Source: Pseudonocardiales bacterium | GTDB lineage: Bacteria; Actinomycetota; Actinomycetes; Mycobacteriales; Pseudonocardiaceae | Direction: 5' to 3' | Assembly: GCA_013695005.1 (NCBI GenBank) | Contig: JACDBJ010000375.1 | Span: 1 to 9,337 of the forward strand | DNA: 9,337 nucleotides | Part shown: positions 1 through 7,771 of the stretch, piece by piece | How the letters are laid out: each line of letters starts with the position of its first letter | Position numbering within the stretch: position 1 is the stretch's first letter | Notes under the pieces: model-generated | What the model was told of the DNA's origin: nothing | The model's database searches: none | What the model saw: the letters and a program-made list of their open reading frames with translations, nothing else | Translations under genes and position numbers: made by a program

Positions 1-245
1 GGTGGCGCCTGCGGGACCGGCAGCGCGGGGCTGGTGGTCCGCGGCAGCTGCGTCGTCTGCGATCCGTTCGTCGCGTTGTTCACCACGGCGAGGGCGAAGA
101 CCAACGCGACGAAGGTGCCTGCCGCGGCCGTACCCAACCAGGCGACCCTGCGCGGCACCTTCTCGCGGACCACCTCAGCGGCGTGGATCGCGTAGCTCCA
201 GGCGTCGGCGATGGCGGTGCCGATACGACGAAGGTGACGCTGCAT
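1..245 (-). CDS. Small membrane protein of unknown function, N-terminal part (runs off left edge)
   Basis: The minus strand is open from an ATG at 245 to the window edge, giving 81 residues without a stop. I do not recognise the family. Visible parts are a basic, partly helical cytoplasmic start (residues 1-33, beginning MQRHLRRIGTAIADAW), one hydrophobic segment at about 34-55 (VAWLGTAAAGTFVALVFALAVV) and a Thr/Pro-rich tail (TTQLPRTTSPALPVP) that looks extracytoplasmic. This suggests a single-pass protein with its N-terminus inside. The start is supported by GGAG (plus-strand ctcc 254-257) eight bases before the ATG. It diverges from the winged-helix gene at 455, so the two could share the control region between them. 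The stop and C-terminus lie outside the window, so the true length is unknown. The overlapping plus-strand frame is arginine-rich and looks like an antisense shadow. Confidence 0.6.
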   Translation of the reverse strand, partial: MQRHLRRIGTAIADAWSYAIHAAEVVREKVPRRVAWLGTAAAGTFVALVFALAVVNNATNGSQTTQLPRTTSPALPVPQAP

Positions 246-443
246 GACGGTCGCTCCACATCCGAAGGCAGAGGAAAGCCAGGTCTGGACGAGCCCGCCG
301 ACGCGCGCTGTCAGCGTCAGTACGGTCTCCGCGAGGACGTCGCAACGATGCGCAGCGGCAGCATCCCTGTACTACCTCGCGGAGCGACCTTTGACCAGGT
401 CAAGAGCCGCTGCCGAGGCTAAGGGCTGCGATCGCTGATCGTC
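246..443. other. Divergent intergenic region
   Basis: This stretch of about 200 bases lies between the left membrane-protein gene (minus) and the winged-helix gene (plus). It shows no convincing coding sequence. It contains the Shine-Dalgarno of the left gene at 254-257 and a perfect dyad at 391-403. A weak minus-strand promoter candidate reads TGGTCA, 17 bases, TAGTAC (within about 373-401); it matches only partly and is not listed separately. Confidence 0.5.
391..403. promoter_or_regulatory. Perfect 6-1-6 dyad, candidate operator
   Basis: The sequence TTGACCAGGTCAA is a perfect inverted repeat of 6-base arms around one central base. It lies about 50 bases before the start of the winged-helix gene and about 145 bases before the start of the divergent membrane-protein gene. 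The left arm TTGACC also resembles a -35 hexamer on either strand, but no good -10 follows at the right distance. Arms of this size fit a dimeric repressor site. The cognate protein is unknown, and autoregulation by the adjacent winged-helix protein is only a guess. Confidence 0.35.
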
Positions 444-454
444 AAGGGATGGAC

Positions 455-1830
455 ATGTCCGGCAGGATGCTGACCGTCTCTGCGGTCGAGGTAGCGCTGC
501 GGGCGATGGACTTCGACCTGCTGGCCGAGTTGGTGCGCCGGCCCGGCGCAGTGCGGACTCACGACCAGCTCGGCGCCGTGCTCCGCGAGACCGAGCACGA
601 CCCCGTCGAAGCGCTGCGGCAACACGTCCTGGTGTTACGCCACGCGCTGCGGGCCGCCGAACCGGGCACCGAACGACACCTAGAGGTAGTCCGCGGCGAG
701 GGCTACCGGTTCCGGGAGCAACCCGTCGCGCCGGACGCGCCGGCGACGCTCTCCGCGCCGCCGGTCCAGCTGGACCGTACGCATCGCAGCCTCACGTTGC
801 GGGGGCTGCGGTGCCGTTGCGGCCGAAGGTGTTCGACCTGCTGGTCGAGCTGGTCAGCCGTCCCGGCCAGGTGCTCACCCATCAGCAGCTCGCCACTAGC
901 CTGCTGCGGCCGGGCCGCGGCGGCCCCGGTGACCACGGCGAGATCGCCCGGCGGGTCTGGCTGCTTCGTGCGGCGATCGAGCTGAACCCGGCACAACCGC
1001 GCCTGGTGGTCACCGTGGCCGGCGTCGGTTACCGGTTCGATCCCGAGCGGCCGGTCCCGACCGGCGTCCGTGCCGTGCGGACAGCCGGGCCGATCCGGGT
1101 GGACGTCACGCGCCATGTGGTGACCGTCGACGGGACCAGGCTCGATCTCGGCCCGAAGGAGTTCGCCCTGGTGGCGGAGCTGGTGAGCCATGCCGGGGAG
1201 CTGCGCACCCACGGCCAGCTCGTCGAAGCCGTGGGGCCCCGACGGCGCCAGCTTTGCCACCCTGCGGCTGCTGGTGACCGAGGTGCGCACGAAGATCGCA
1301 TCGCTTTGGCCGCGACGGGACCTGGTGCGCAACGTCCGCGGTGCCGGCTACCTGCTCGACGTGAGCGGCGGCGGTTCCCTCGACGAAGCCGAGTACCGGC
1401 GCATGATCGCTGCGGCTCCGGTCTATCCGCACCTGGACCCCGACAACGTGGCCGGCGACCTGGCGAGGGCCACGGCCGTCGGAGTCCAACCCGTTCGACT
1501 GGGCTCGCCGTCCCGGGCCTCGCGGCCCTGACGCTGCCCATCCGCGCGCTGCCCATCACCGACGGCGAGCTGGTCACGGTCGGCGGCTACCCCAACGGCC
1601 GGTGGCACCTGACCAGCGGCCCGGTGACCTCACACGACAGCGCCGACTTCGTCGCGCACGTCCTGCTCGGTCCCGGGATCTCCGGCGCCCCCGCCGTCGA
1701 CGGCTACGACGACCTCGCCGGCCTGATCACCATGGACCACGACAGCGCAGGAGCGATCGTCGTCGGCCCCCAGCTACTGGACACGTTCGTGCACCGCACC
1801 AGCGCACTGCTCGCCCACCTGCCGACCTGA
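455..1830 (+). pseudogene. Triple OmpR-type winged-helix protein fused to a trypsin-like peptidase remnant, frame broken
   Basis: Joining frames gives one protein-like read of about 455 codons. Domain 1 (about 455-725) has MDFDLLAELVRRPGAVRTHDQL and ends VVRGEGYRF. Domain 2 (about 770-1055) has LRPKVFDLLVELVSRPGQV and VAGVGYRF. Domain 3 (about 1085-1370) has LGPKEFALVAELVSHAGEL and VRGAGYLL. All match the Trans_reg_C wing-helix pattern, and no receiver domain precedes them. The tail (about 1504-1830) resembles the C-terminal half of trypsin-like peptidases: VTVGGYPNGRW, then PGISGAPAVDG with the likely nucleophile Ser, then LAGLITMDHD. The region expected to hold the catalytic His is not found. 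The frame moves from 2 to 1 in the G5 run at 801-805 (one missing G restores it), from 1 to 2 at about 1231-1240 beside GGGGCCCC, and from 2 to 1 between about 1440 and 1510. The start at 455 is preferred to 449 because AAGGG (444-448) then sits six bases away. It ends six bases before the convergent phoX stop. It could be a decaying gene, or an intact gene with indel errors in the sequence. Confidence 0.7.
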
Positions 1831-1836
1831 GCCTGC

Positions 1837-3237
1837 CTATCGCTGGCGCCGCCACGGCCCGGTGATCGCGAACATGTACCCCGGCTCCTGGATGTTGGCG
1901 AACAGGATCTTCTTGTCGGGCGAGTAGACCGGGCCGGTGAACTCGACGTTCTTGGTGGCGTCGGTGAAATCGTTGCGCGCGACCGGGAACGTCGCGCCGC
2001 TGTCGGTGGCACCGACGAGGTGTTGGATGCCCTCGCCGTCCTCGGCGAGGATCACCCCACCGTAGGGCGAGACGGTGATGTTGTCCGGCCCGTCGAACGC
2101 GCCGTCGGCGGGCGGGTCGGGGTTCTTCGCGAGCAGCAGCCTCAGGGTCAGGGTCGAGCGGCGCGGGTCGTAGAACCAGACCTGCCCGTCGTGCACGACC
2201 GGGCTCTCGGCCCGCGCGAAGCTGCAGACGATGAACGCTCCCTGCCCGCCCCACCAGGCACCCTCGAGCTTGCGGGCGCGGGTGACGTCGCCGGCGGCGG
2301 CGAACTGCTTGCGGGTGGCCGTCGTCCGGCCGTCCCGGTCGGGAACCGGCACCCACTCGATCTTGTAGGTGGTGCCGACCTTCGTGGCACGCGAGAGGTC
2401 GTCGACGTACACGCCGGCGCCGTCGGTGGCCTTCATGGCTGCGAGCACACCCTCGGTGGGTCCGAGCCTCTGCAGGCAACCCGTGCGCGTCCGGAAGCCT
2501 TTTGGTGCCTTCCAGCGGTAGAGCAGGCCGTTCGGGCTCGCCGCGTCCTCGGTGAGGTACAGGTCGCCGCGGTGCGGGTCGACGACCACAGCTTCGTGCT
2601 CGAAGCGGCCGAGCGCCTTGATCGGCTTGGGGTCCTTGTTGGCGCCGCGGTCGAACGGGTCGACTTCGAAGACATAGCCATGGTCCTTCTGGAACCCGTC
2701 TACACCGGCGAGCGCGTCGATCTCCTCGCAGGTCAGCCAGGTGTTCCAGGGCGTCACGCCGCCGGCGCAGTTGGTGGCGGTGCCGGCGATGCCGACGTAT
2801 TCGGAGCGTCGGCCGCCGTCGCGATCTGCCTCGATGACGGTGCACCCGCCCGCGGCGCCAGCGTCGTAGGTGAGACCGTCGAGGTGCGGCACAGACAGCT
2901 CGGTTCCGAACGGGTCCCGGATCTCATGGTTGTTGACCAGGACGGTGCCGCCGCCACGCGAGCGAAACGCGCCGGTGCCGTCGTGGTTGCGCGGGGTTGG
3001 TTGGCCGGTGTCCAGCTTCGTGACACCGGCTTGGGTGACGATCGTGTACTTGAATCCCTCCGGCAGGGCCAGGCGCTTGTTCGGGTCGGGGATCAGCGCC
3101 CCGTAGCCCACCTGCTGGGGTGCCGCGGCGGCCGTGGGGGTGGTCAGCAGCATCTCGGTGGTGCCGATCAACAGGACTCCGGCGCCTGCCGCCGCGCTGC
3201 GCTGCAGGAAGTCCCGGCGCGATAGGCCATTGCTCAT
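1837..3237 (-). CDS. phoX: PhoX-family (DUF839) alkaline phosphatase, Tat-exported
   Basis: This 466-residue protein belongs to the PhoX family of metal-dependent phosphatases, which release phosphate from organic phosphomonoesters outside the membrane; known members use iron and calcium. The N-terminus has a twin-arginine signal, SRRDFLQRS at 6-14, a hydrophobic stretch at about 15-33 and an Ala-rich likely cleavage region near 36-40, so folded export by Tat is expected. Family hallmarks are VNNHE (101-105), TPWNTWLTCEE (162-172, whose Cys170 is the probable metal ligand), GRFEHEAVVVDP (210-221), YLTED (227-231), DNITVSPYGGVILAEDG (385-401) and a C-terminal SPDKKILFANIQEPG. The length is normal and no break is seen. 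The ATG at 3237 is preferred to starts up to 3402 because the Tat motif follows at once and GGAG (3245-3248) sits seven bases away. It lies 184 bases after the importer ATPase gene on the same strand. Its physiological substrate is not shown by the sequence. Confidence 0.93.
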   Translation of the reverse strand: MSNGLSRRDFLQRSAAAGAGVLLIGTTEMLLTTPTAAAAPQQVGYGALIPDPNKRLALPEGFKYTIVTQAGVTKLDTGQPTPRNHDGTGAFRSRGGGTVLVNNHEIRDPFGTELSVPHLDGLTYDAGAAGGCTVIEADRDGGRRSEYVGIAGTATNCAGGVTPWNTWLTCEEIDALAGVDGFQKDHGYVFEVDPFDRGANKDPKPIKALGRFEHEAVVVDPHRGDLYLTEDAASPNGLLYRWKAPKGFRTRTGCLQRLGPTEGVLAAMKATDGAGVYVDDLSRATKVGTTYKIEWVPVPDRDGRTTATRKQFAAAGDVTRARKLEGAWWGGQGAFIVCSFARAESPVVHDGQVWFYDPRRSTLTLRLLLAKNPDPPADGAFDGPDNITVSPYGGVILAEDGEGIQHLVGATDSGATFPVARNDFTDATKNVEFTGPVYSPDKKILFANIQEPGYMFAITGPWRRQR

Positions 3238-3273
3238 CAGTGATCTCCAGCATCCTCGAGCTTGTTGCACATC

Positions 3274-3285
3274 ACCCGATCGGGT
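3274..3285. promoter_or_regulatory. Perfect 12-bp palindrome upstream of phoX
   Basis: ACCCGATCGGGT is self-complementary over all 12 bases and does not extend further. It sits 37-48 bases before the phoX start codon, where a promoter or 5' leader operator would lie. No regulator in the window is an obvious partner. Confidence 0.3.
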
Positions 3286-3303
3286 AGTCCGCCGTAGACG
3301 ATG

Positions 3304-3330
3304 CGTGATCGAGGAGACGGCAAGGTGAAC
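3304..3330 (-). promoter_or_regulatory. Pho-box-like motif upstream of phoX
   Basis: On the phoX strand the heptamer GTTCACC occupies 3330 to 3324. This equals the conserved part of the 11-base direct-repeat units bound by PhoP in streptomycetes. The next 11-base unit begins CGTCTCC (4 of 7 matches), and a second partial copy GATCACG (5 of 7) lies at 3310-3304, but 20 rather than 22 bases away. So one strong unit and poor partners are seen. The location, 87-93 bases before a phosphatase start, is what makes it credible. Confidence 0.35.
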
Positions 3331-3377
3331 CAGGCCGGTCCGATGGCTGTCCGGCTCGCGAGGCCTTGATGGGGTAC

Positions 3378-3413
3378 GCGCGCACATGAAGGACGCGCAC
3401 ATGAGGTGCGCGC
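3378..3413 (-). terminator. Hairpin with two competing arms after the importer operon
   Basis: Just after the ATPase stop (3422) is a GC-rich dyad. The arm GTGCGCGC (3406-3413) can pair with CGCGCAC at 3394-3400 (7 bp, 5-base loop) or with GCGCGCAC at 3378-3385 (8 bp, 20-base loop). The two alternatives arise because CGCGCACATGA occurs twice, at 3379-3389 and 3394-3404, 15 bases apart. No T-run follows on the minus strand, which is usual for actinomycete terminators. It probably ends most importer transcripts or protects their 3' end, leaving some or no read-through into phoX. Confidence 0.5.
3379..3404. repeat. Short tandem direct repeat, 15-bp period
   Basis: CGCGCACATGA is present exactly at 3379-3389 and again at 3394-3404. 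The copies form the alternative left arms of the hairpin described for 3378-3413. The repeat is too short and too local to suggest a mobile element. Confidence 0.6.
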
Positions 3414-3421
3414 TGGCTAGC

Positions 3422-4519
<1,098 letters not shown>

Positions 4520-4547
4520 CTGATGCCTCGTTCCCCTCTACCTTTAC

Positions 4548-5474
4548 TCAGCCCTTGACCCCGCCGGCGGCGAGCCCCGACACCAGCGAACGCTGCACGA
4601 GGTAGAACACCACGACCGCCGGTAGCGCGATCAGGATGGACGCGGCGGCGAGATGGCCCCACAGGACCTGGGTCTGCGATACGAAGCTCTGCAGGCCGAC
4701 GGCAAGCGTCTTGCCCTCGGAGTTGCCGGACAAGAACGCCGAGGCGAAGCCGACCTCGCCCCACGCGGTGAGGAACGCGTAGAACGCGGTGACCGCGATG
4801 CCGGGCCTGGCCAGCGGAAGTATCAGCCGCCAGAACACGCCGAACGGCGACAGCCCATCGACCCGGCCGGCCTCGTCGATGTCGATGGGGATCGTGTCGA
4901 AGTAGCCCTTGAGCAGATAGGTGCAGAACGGAATCGCGGTGGTGCAGTACACCAGCACCAGCCCGATCACACTGCCCTGCAGCCCGAACGTCAGCAGCAG
5001 GTTGTACAGCGGGACGATCAGCACCACGAACGGGAACATCTGCATCACGAGGAACGAGAGCATCATCGACCGCCGGCCAGGGAACCGGAAGCGGCTCACT
5101 GCGTAGGCCGTAGTCGCGGATATGAAGACTCCGATCACAGTGGTCAGCCCCGCTATCAGCAGGGAGTTGCCGAACCAGGTCAGAAACGGTCCGAAGTCTC
5201 CCGCGAGCACTTCGCTGTAGTTGTTCACGGTGGGCTCGTTGATCAGTTTCGGGGTGGTTTCCAGCGCGTTCTCGTCGGGCTTGAACGAGGTGACCAGCAC
5301 CCAGAAGATCGGGAAGATCGCGATGAACGACGCCATGATCAACGCTGCGTGCAAGCCGACGCTGGCCAGCGGCGAGCGACGCAGCGCCCGTCCGTCGCTG
5401 CGCTGCGGCGGCCCCCCGCGGCGTGGTGGTGAGCGCCGGGACTCGGTCTGCACTACCGCCTCGGTCGCGGTCAT
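4548..5474 (-). CDS. CUT1 sugar ABC transporter permease, MalG type
   Basis: This 308-residue inner-membrane permease is the second transmembrane subunit of the importer. After a basic, Pro/Arg-rich N-terminus of about 38 residues come about six hydrophobic helices, starting at 41-62 (ALIMASFIAIFPIFWVLV). SFKPDENALETTPKL and NNYSEVL are typical of the MalG family. The EAA loop that docks on the ATPase is clear at about 197-218 (IDIDEAGRVDGLSPFGVFWR). The last helix is followed by GLAAGGVKG, a usual MalG ending. The ATG at 5474 lies one base after the stop of the first permease (TGACATG on the minus strand). Its Shine-Dalgarno GAGGAGG lies inside the end of that gene, which implies translational coupling. 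No missing part is seen. Confidence 0.94.
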   Translation of the reverse strand: MTATEAVVQTESRRSPPRRGGPPQRSDGRALRRSPLASVGLHAALIMASFIAIFPIFWVLVTSFKPDENALETTPKLINEPTVNNYSEVLAGDFGPFLTWFGNSLLIAGLTTVIGVFISATTAYAVSRFRFPGRRSMMLSFLVMQMFPFVVLIVPLYNLLLTFGLQGSVIGLVLVYCTTAIPFCTYLLKGYFDTIPIDIDEAGRVDGLSPFGVFWRLILPLARPGIAVTAFYAFLTAWGEVGFASAFLSGNSEGKTLAVGLQSFVSQTQVLWGHLAAASILIALPAVVVFYLVQRSLVSGLAAGGVKG

Positions 5475-5475
5475 G

Positions 5476-6471
5476 TCACCAGGCCTCCTCGCCCTGCCTG
5501 CGGAGAACCCGCAGGTAGATCGTGGTGAACACCAGGAGCATGGACAACGTCAAGACGCCATAGGTGGCGGCGATGGCGTAGTCACGCGTGGAGCCGGAGA
5601 AGAAGCGCTCGAAAGCGTACGTGATCAGGATCCGGGTGTTCGGGTTGTTCGTTCCGGTGATCAGGAAGATCACCGAGAAGACGTTGAACGTCCAGATCAC
5701 GCCGAGCAGGATCACGGTGGCTGACACCGACCGCAGCCCAGGCAGGGTGACATTCGCGAAGCGCTGCCACGGGGTAGCGCCGTCGATCTCGGCCGCTTCG
5801 TAGAGCTCGTTGGGAATCGACTGCAAGCCACCGAGCAGCGCCACCATCGTGAAGGGCACACCAAGCCAGATGTTGACCACGATCACGGCGAACATCGCCA
5901 GGTTGGACTGACCCAACCAGGTCGGCGGGTCTGCCACCCCAATGCCGCGCAGCCCGGCGTTGAACAGGCCGTAGTCCGCGTTGAACAGGTAGCGCCAAGC
6001 GAACGCGCTGACGAAGGCCGGCACCGCCCAAGGCAGGATGAGCAGCACGCGGTACAGCCCGCGCCCTTTCAGGGTCCGGTTGAGCATGACCGCGAGCACC
6101 AGCCCGAACAGGTAGTGGAAGACCACCGATCCGAACGTCCACAGCAAGGTGCGAACCAGGATGTCGTAGAAGTCGCCGTAGGACGGGTCGCCGGACAGGA
6201 CGTTTCCGTAGTTGTCGAGGCCGACCACCTCGTAGCGCGCCGGGCGGTCGAGCACCGGGTTGGCGATCGTCGAATCGTTGATGTTGGTAAAGCTGAAGTA
6301 GATGTTCTGGAGCAGCGGGATGAGCACGATCACCCCGACCACGACGACCACGGGGATCACCATCGCGTAGGCATACCAATGCCGGTGGAGGAAGGCCCCT
6401 AGGCGCCCCCAGGGGCGAGGCGCTGTGGCGCCCCGCCCCTGGGAGGTCCCCTCGGCCGTGCTGGTAACCAT
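5476..6471 (-). CDS. CUT1 sugar ABC transporter permease, MalF type
   Basis: This 331-residue membrane protein is the first permease of the importer. The open frame extends upstream through the binding-protein gene to 6945. The start at 6471 is chosen because it overlaps the binding-protein stop by one base (TGATG), gives the usual family length and is followed directly by the first helix. Hydrophobic segments include 36-53 (AMVIPVVVVVGVIVLIPL), 109-130, 141-158, 190-212, 252-273 and 300-321. YFSFTNIND and GLDNY are typical of MalF/UgpA-type proteins. The EAA loop is at about 221-242 (NELYEAAEIDGATPWQRFAN), with the expected Glu-Ala-Ala and Gly. The tail QGEEAW carries the Shine-Dalgarno of the next gene. 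Codons 10-22 form a very strong hairpin. The Shine-Dalgarno before the start is weak, so re-initiation after the upstream stop is likely. Confidence 0.93.
   Translation of the reverse strand: MVTSTAEGTSQGRGATAPRPWGRLGAFLHRHWYAYAMVIPVVVVVGVIVLIPLLQNIYFSFTNINDSTIANPVLDRPARYEVVGLDNYGNVLSGDPSYGDFYDILVRTLLWTFGSVVFHYLFGLVLAVMLNRTLKGRGLYRVLLILPWAVPAFVSAFAWRYLFNADYGLFNAGLRGIGVADPPTWLGQSNLAMFAVIVVNIWLGVPFTMVALLGGLQSIPNELYEAAEIDGATPWQRFANVTLPGLRSVSATVILLGVIWTFNVFSVIFLITGTNNPNTRILITYAFERFFSGSTRDYAIAATYGVLTLSMLLVFTTIYLRVLRRQGEEAW
6408..6443 (-). other. 16-bp RNA hairpin inside the first codons of the MalF-type gene
   Basis: Arms 6408-6423 and 6428-6443 are complementary at 15 of 16 positions with a 4-base loop (6424-6427). 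The one exception (6418 with 6433) is A-C in the plus sense but a U-G wobble in the minus-sense mRNA, so the stem is continuous only in the transcript of the operon. Nearby C/G runs at about 6397-6417 allow other pairings. It lies 28-63 bases downstream of the permease start. It might stabilise the 3' end of binding-protein mRNA or slow translation of the permeases. This role is inferred, and GC-rich coding DNA could create part of it by chance. Confidence 0.55.
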
Positions 6472-7739
6472 CAGCCGCTTGTGTACCCAGGCAGCAGCGG
6501 CCCGAAAGCCTGGGCCGCCTCGTCTGCCGCGGCCTTGGCATCCTTCGTTCCGCCAAGCAGCGCAAGGTAGCTGGGTGCGAGTGGACCGCCCCCGTCGATC
6601 AGCGCGGAGTACTCGGGAACCGACGGTCGGGCTTGCGTGTTGCTGTCCAGCAGTGGCCCGAACGCCGCCACGCCACCGCTCGCCTTGGCGTCGGCGTTGT
6701 CCAGCGCGGTCTTGCGAGTCGGGATCAGGCCGAGAGACTTCGAGACCTCGACCTGCGACTCCGTGCTCGACATGCACTGGATGAACTTCAGCGAGGACGG
6801 CTTGGCCTTGGTGCCCTGCCGGATGGTGTAGTCGTGCCCACCCTGCGGTGCCTTGCCAGGGCCGGTAGGACCGGGCACCGCCGTGACGCCCAGGCTCGCC
6901 TTGTCGCTGAACGAGGGAGCCTTGAGGTAGCCGCTGTAGGCCCACGGGCCGTTGACGATCATCGCAACTTCGCCGGCCTTGAACGCGGCCTCGATGTTGT
7001 TGTACGCGTTGGCCGAGTCCAGCGACGTGCGCGCTGCCTTCGCGTCCAACAGTCCCTTCGCTGCCTGCAGGCCCTCGACCGCCTTCGGCGAGCTCACAGT
7101 GATCTTCTTGGTTGCGGGGTCGACAAGGTCGGCGCCCGCGCTGTAGATGAACGGCAGGGCATAGTAGCTGCCAGGGTTGATGAAGATGGTCTTGTCGCCG
7201 CCCAGCTTGGCTGAGGCGGCCTTGATCTCGTCGTAGGTTTTCGGCGGAGCCACGCCGGCCGCGTCGAGCAGCTTCTTGTTGTAGTACAGGCCCATCGTGT
7301 CGATCACCTGGGGCACGCCGTAGGTCTTGCCGTCGTACTTGGTGGATGCGACAGCCAGTGAGTTGTAGTCGCCGGTGTCCTTGGCAGCGTCGGTGTCCGA
7401 AAGATCGGCGAGCAGCCCGAGCTTGGCGAGCTCTGCCACCCAGCCGACGTCGGTCCGCAGCACGTCCGGACCCTGGCCACCCTGAGCGGCGGTCTTGAAG
7501 TTGTTCTTGGCCTGGGCGAAGGGGACCTGCTCGACCTGGACCTTGTAGCCGCCCTTCTGTGCGCAGTCTTGGGCGATGCGCGAGAACACGGGGGTCTCGT
7601 CGGGTCCGCTGGTGTCCCAGAAGACGACCGTGCCGGAATCACTCTCGGCAGGAGTCGATGAACCCCCACAACCGGCTAGAGCAGCGAGACCGATAGCCGC
7701 GCCGGCGGCGACCACGATCCGGAAGGTTGAGCGTTGCAT
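6471..7739 (-). CDS. Sugar ABC transporter substrate-binding lipoprotein, MalE-like
   Basis: This 422-residue lipoprotein captures the sugar outside the membrane and delivers it to the two permeases. The signal peptide is basic (MQRSTFR), then hydrophobic, ending in the lipobox LAGC with the lipidated Cys24. The mature part starts with a Gly/Ser/Thr-rich tether. VVFWDTSGPDE (38-48), GGQGPDVLRTDVGWVAEL, YDGKTYGVPQ (135-144), LYYNKKLL (151-158) and VNGPWAYSGY (262-271) are typical of group-1 (maltose/oligosaccharide) binding proteins. Cys59 and Cys322 could form a disulphide, which is a guess. The start is firm: AGGAGG (7747-7752) lies seven bases before the ATG. It is first in the operon and divergent from the LacI-type gene, so it should be made in greatest amount. 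The sugar is not determined; maltodextrin, trehalose or another glycoside all remain possible. Confidence 0.93.
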   Translation of the reverse strand: MQRSTFRIVVAAGAAIGLAALAGCGGSSTPAESDSGTVVFWDTSGPDETPVFSRIAQDCAQKGGYKVQVEQVPFAQAKNNFKTAAQGGQGPDVLRTDVGWVAELAKLGLLADLSDTDAAKDTGDYNSLAVASTKYDGKTYGVPQVIDTMGLYYNKKLLDAAGVAPPKTYDEIKAASAKLGGDKTIFINPGSYYALPFIYSAGADLVDPATKKITVSSPKAVEGLQAAKGLLDAKAARTSLDSANAYNNIEAAFKAGEVAMIVNGPWAYSGYLKAPSFSDKASLGVTAVPGPTGPGKAPQGGHDYTIRQGTKAKPSSLKFIQCMSSTESQVEVSKSLGLIPTRKTALDNADAKASGGVAAFGPLLDSNTQARPSVPEYSALIDGGGPLAPSYLALLGGTKDAKAAADEAAQAFGPLLPGYTSG

Positions 7740-7752
7740 CGAAAAGCCTCCT

Positions 7753-7764
7753 GCAAAGTTTTGC
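7753..7764. promoter_or_regulatory. GCAAA-GT-TTTGC dyad next to the binding-protein Shine-Dalgarno
   Basis: A 5-2-5 inverted repeat with perfect arms directly adjoins the AGGAGG at 7747-7752 in the leader of the binding-protein mRNA. It could be a further regulator half-site pair. The loop is too short for a good RNA hairpin. Similarity to LacI-family operators is only in overall form. Confidence 0.3.
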
Positions 7765-7771
7765 GGCAGAG

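Noticed and set aside
2..438. Three overlapping plus-strand small frames at the left edge
   Set aside because: Two are Arg/Ser/Pro-rich and opposite the membrane-protein frame; none has a convincing Shine-Dalgarno or domain.
703..1608. Several minus-strand frames opposite the winged-helix gene
   Set aside because: The plus strand has three recognisable winged helices. The minus frames are shadows that stay open because of codon bias.
455..1830. Programmed frameshifting to explain the broken winged-helix gene
   Set aside because: Three separate crossings in differing directions, without a slippery heptamer and downstream structure at each, make programmed shifts far less likely than indels or sequence errors.
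2020..3225. Long plus-strand open frame of about 400 codons opposite phoX
   Set aside because: It is the antisense shadow of a clear PhoX gene; its translation shows no family motif and reflects high GC at third positions.
3238..3402. N-terminal extension of PhoX upstream of 3237
   Set aside because: The added 55 residues would bury the Tat signal, and the start at 3237 has a good Shine-Dalgarno.
3379..3404. CRISPR or satellite array
   Set aside because: Only two copies of an 11-mer 15 bases apart, with no spacer pattern.
5582..6945. Long minus frames overlapping the permease and binding-protein genes, including an upstream extension of the MalF-type frame to 6945
   Set aside because: The extension reads through the binding-protein gene out of frame, and starting at 6471 gives a standard MalF length. 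The other frame is a low-complexity shadow.
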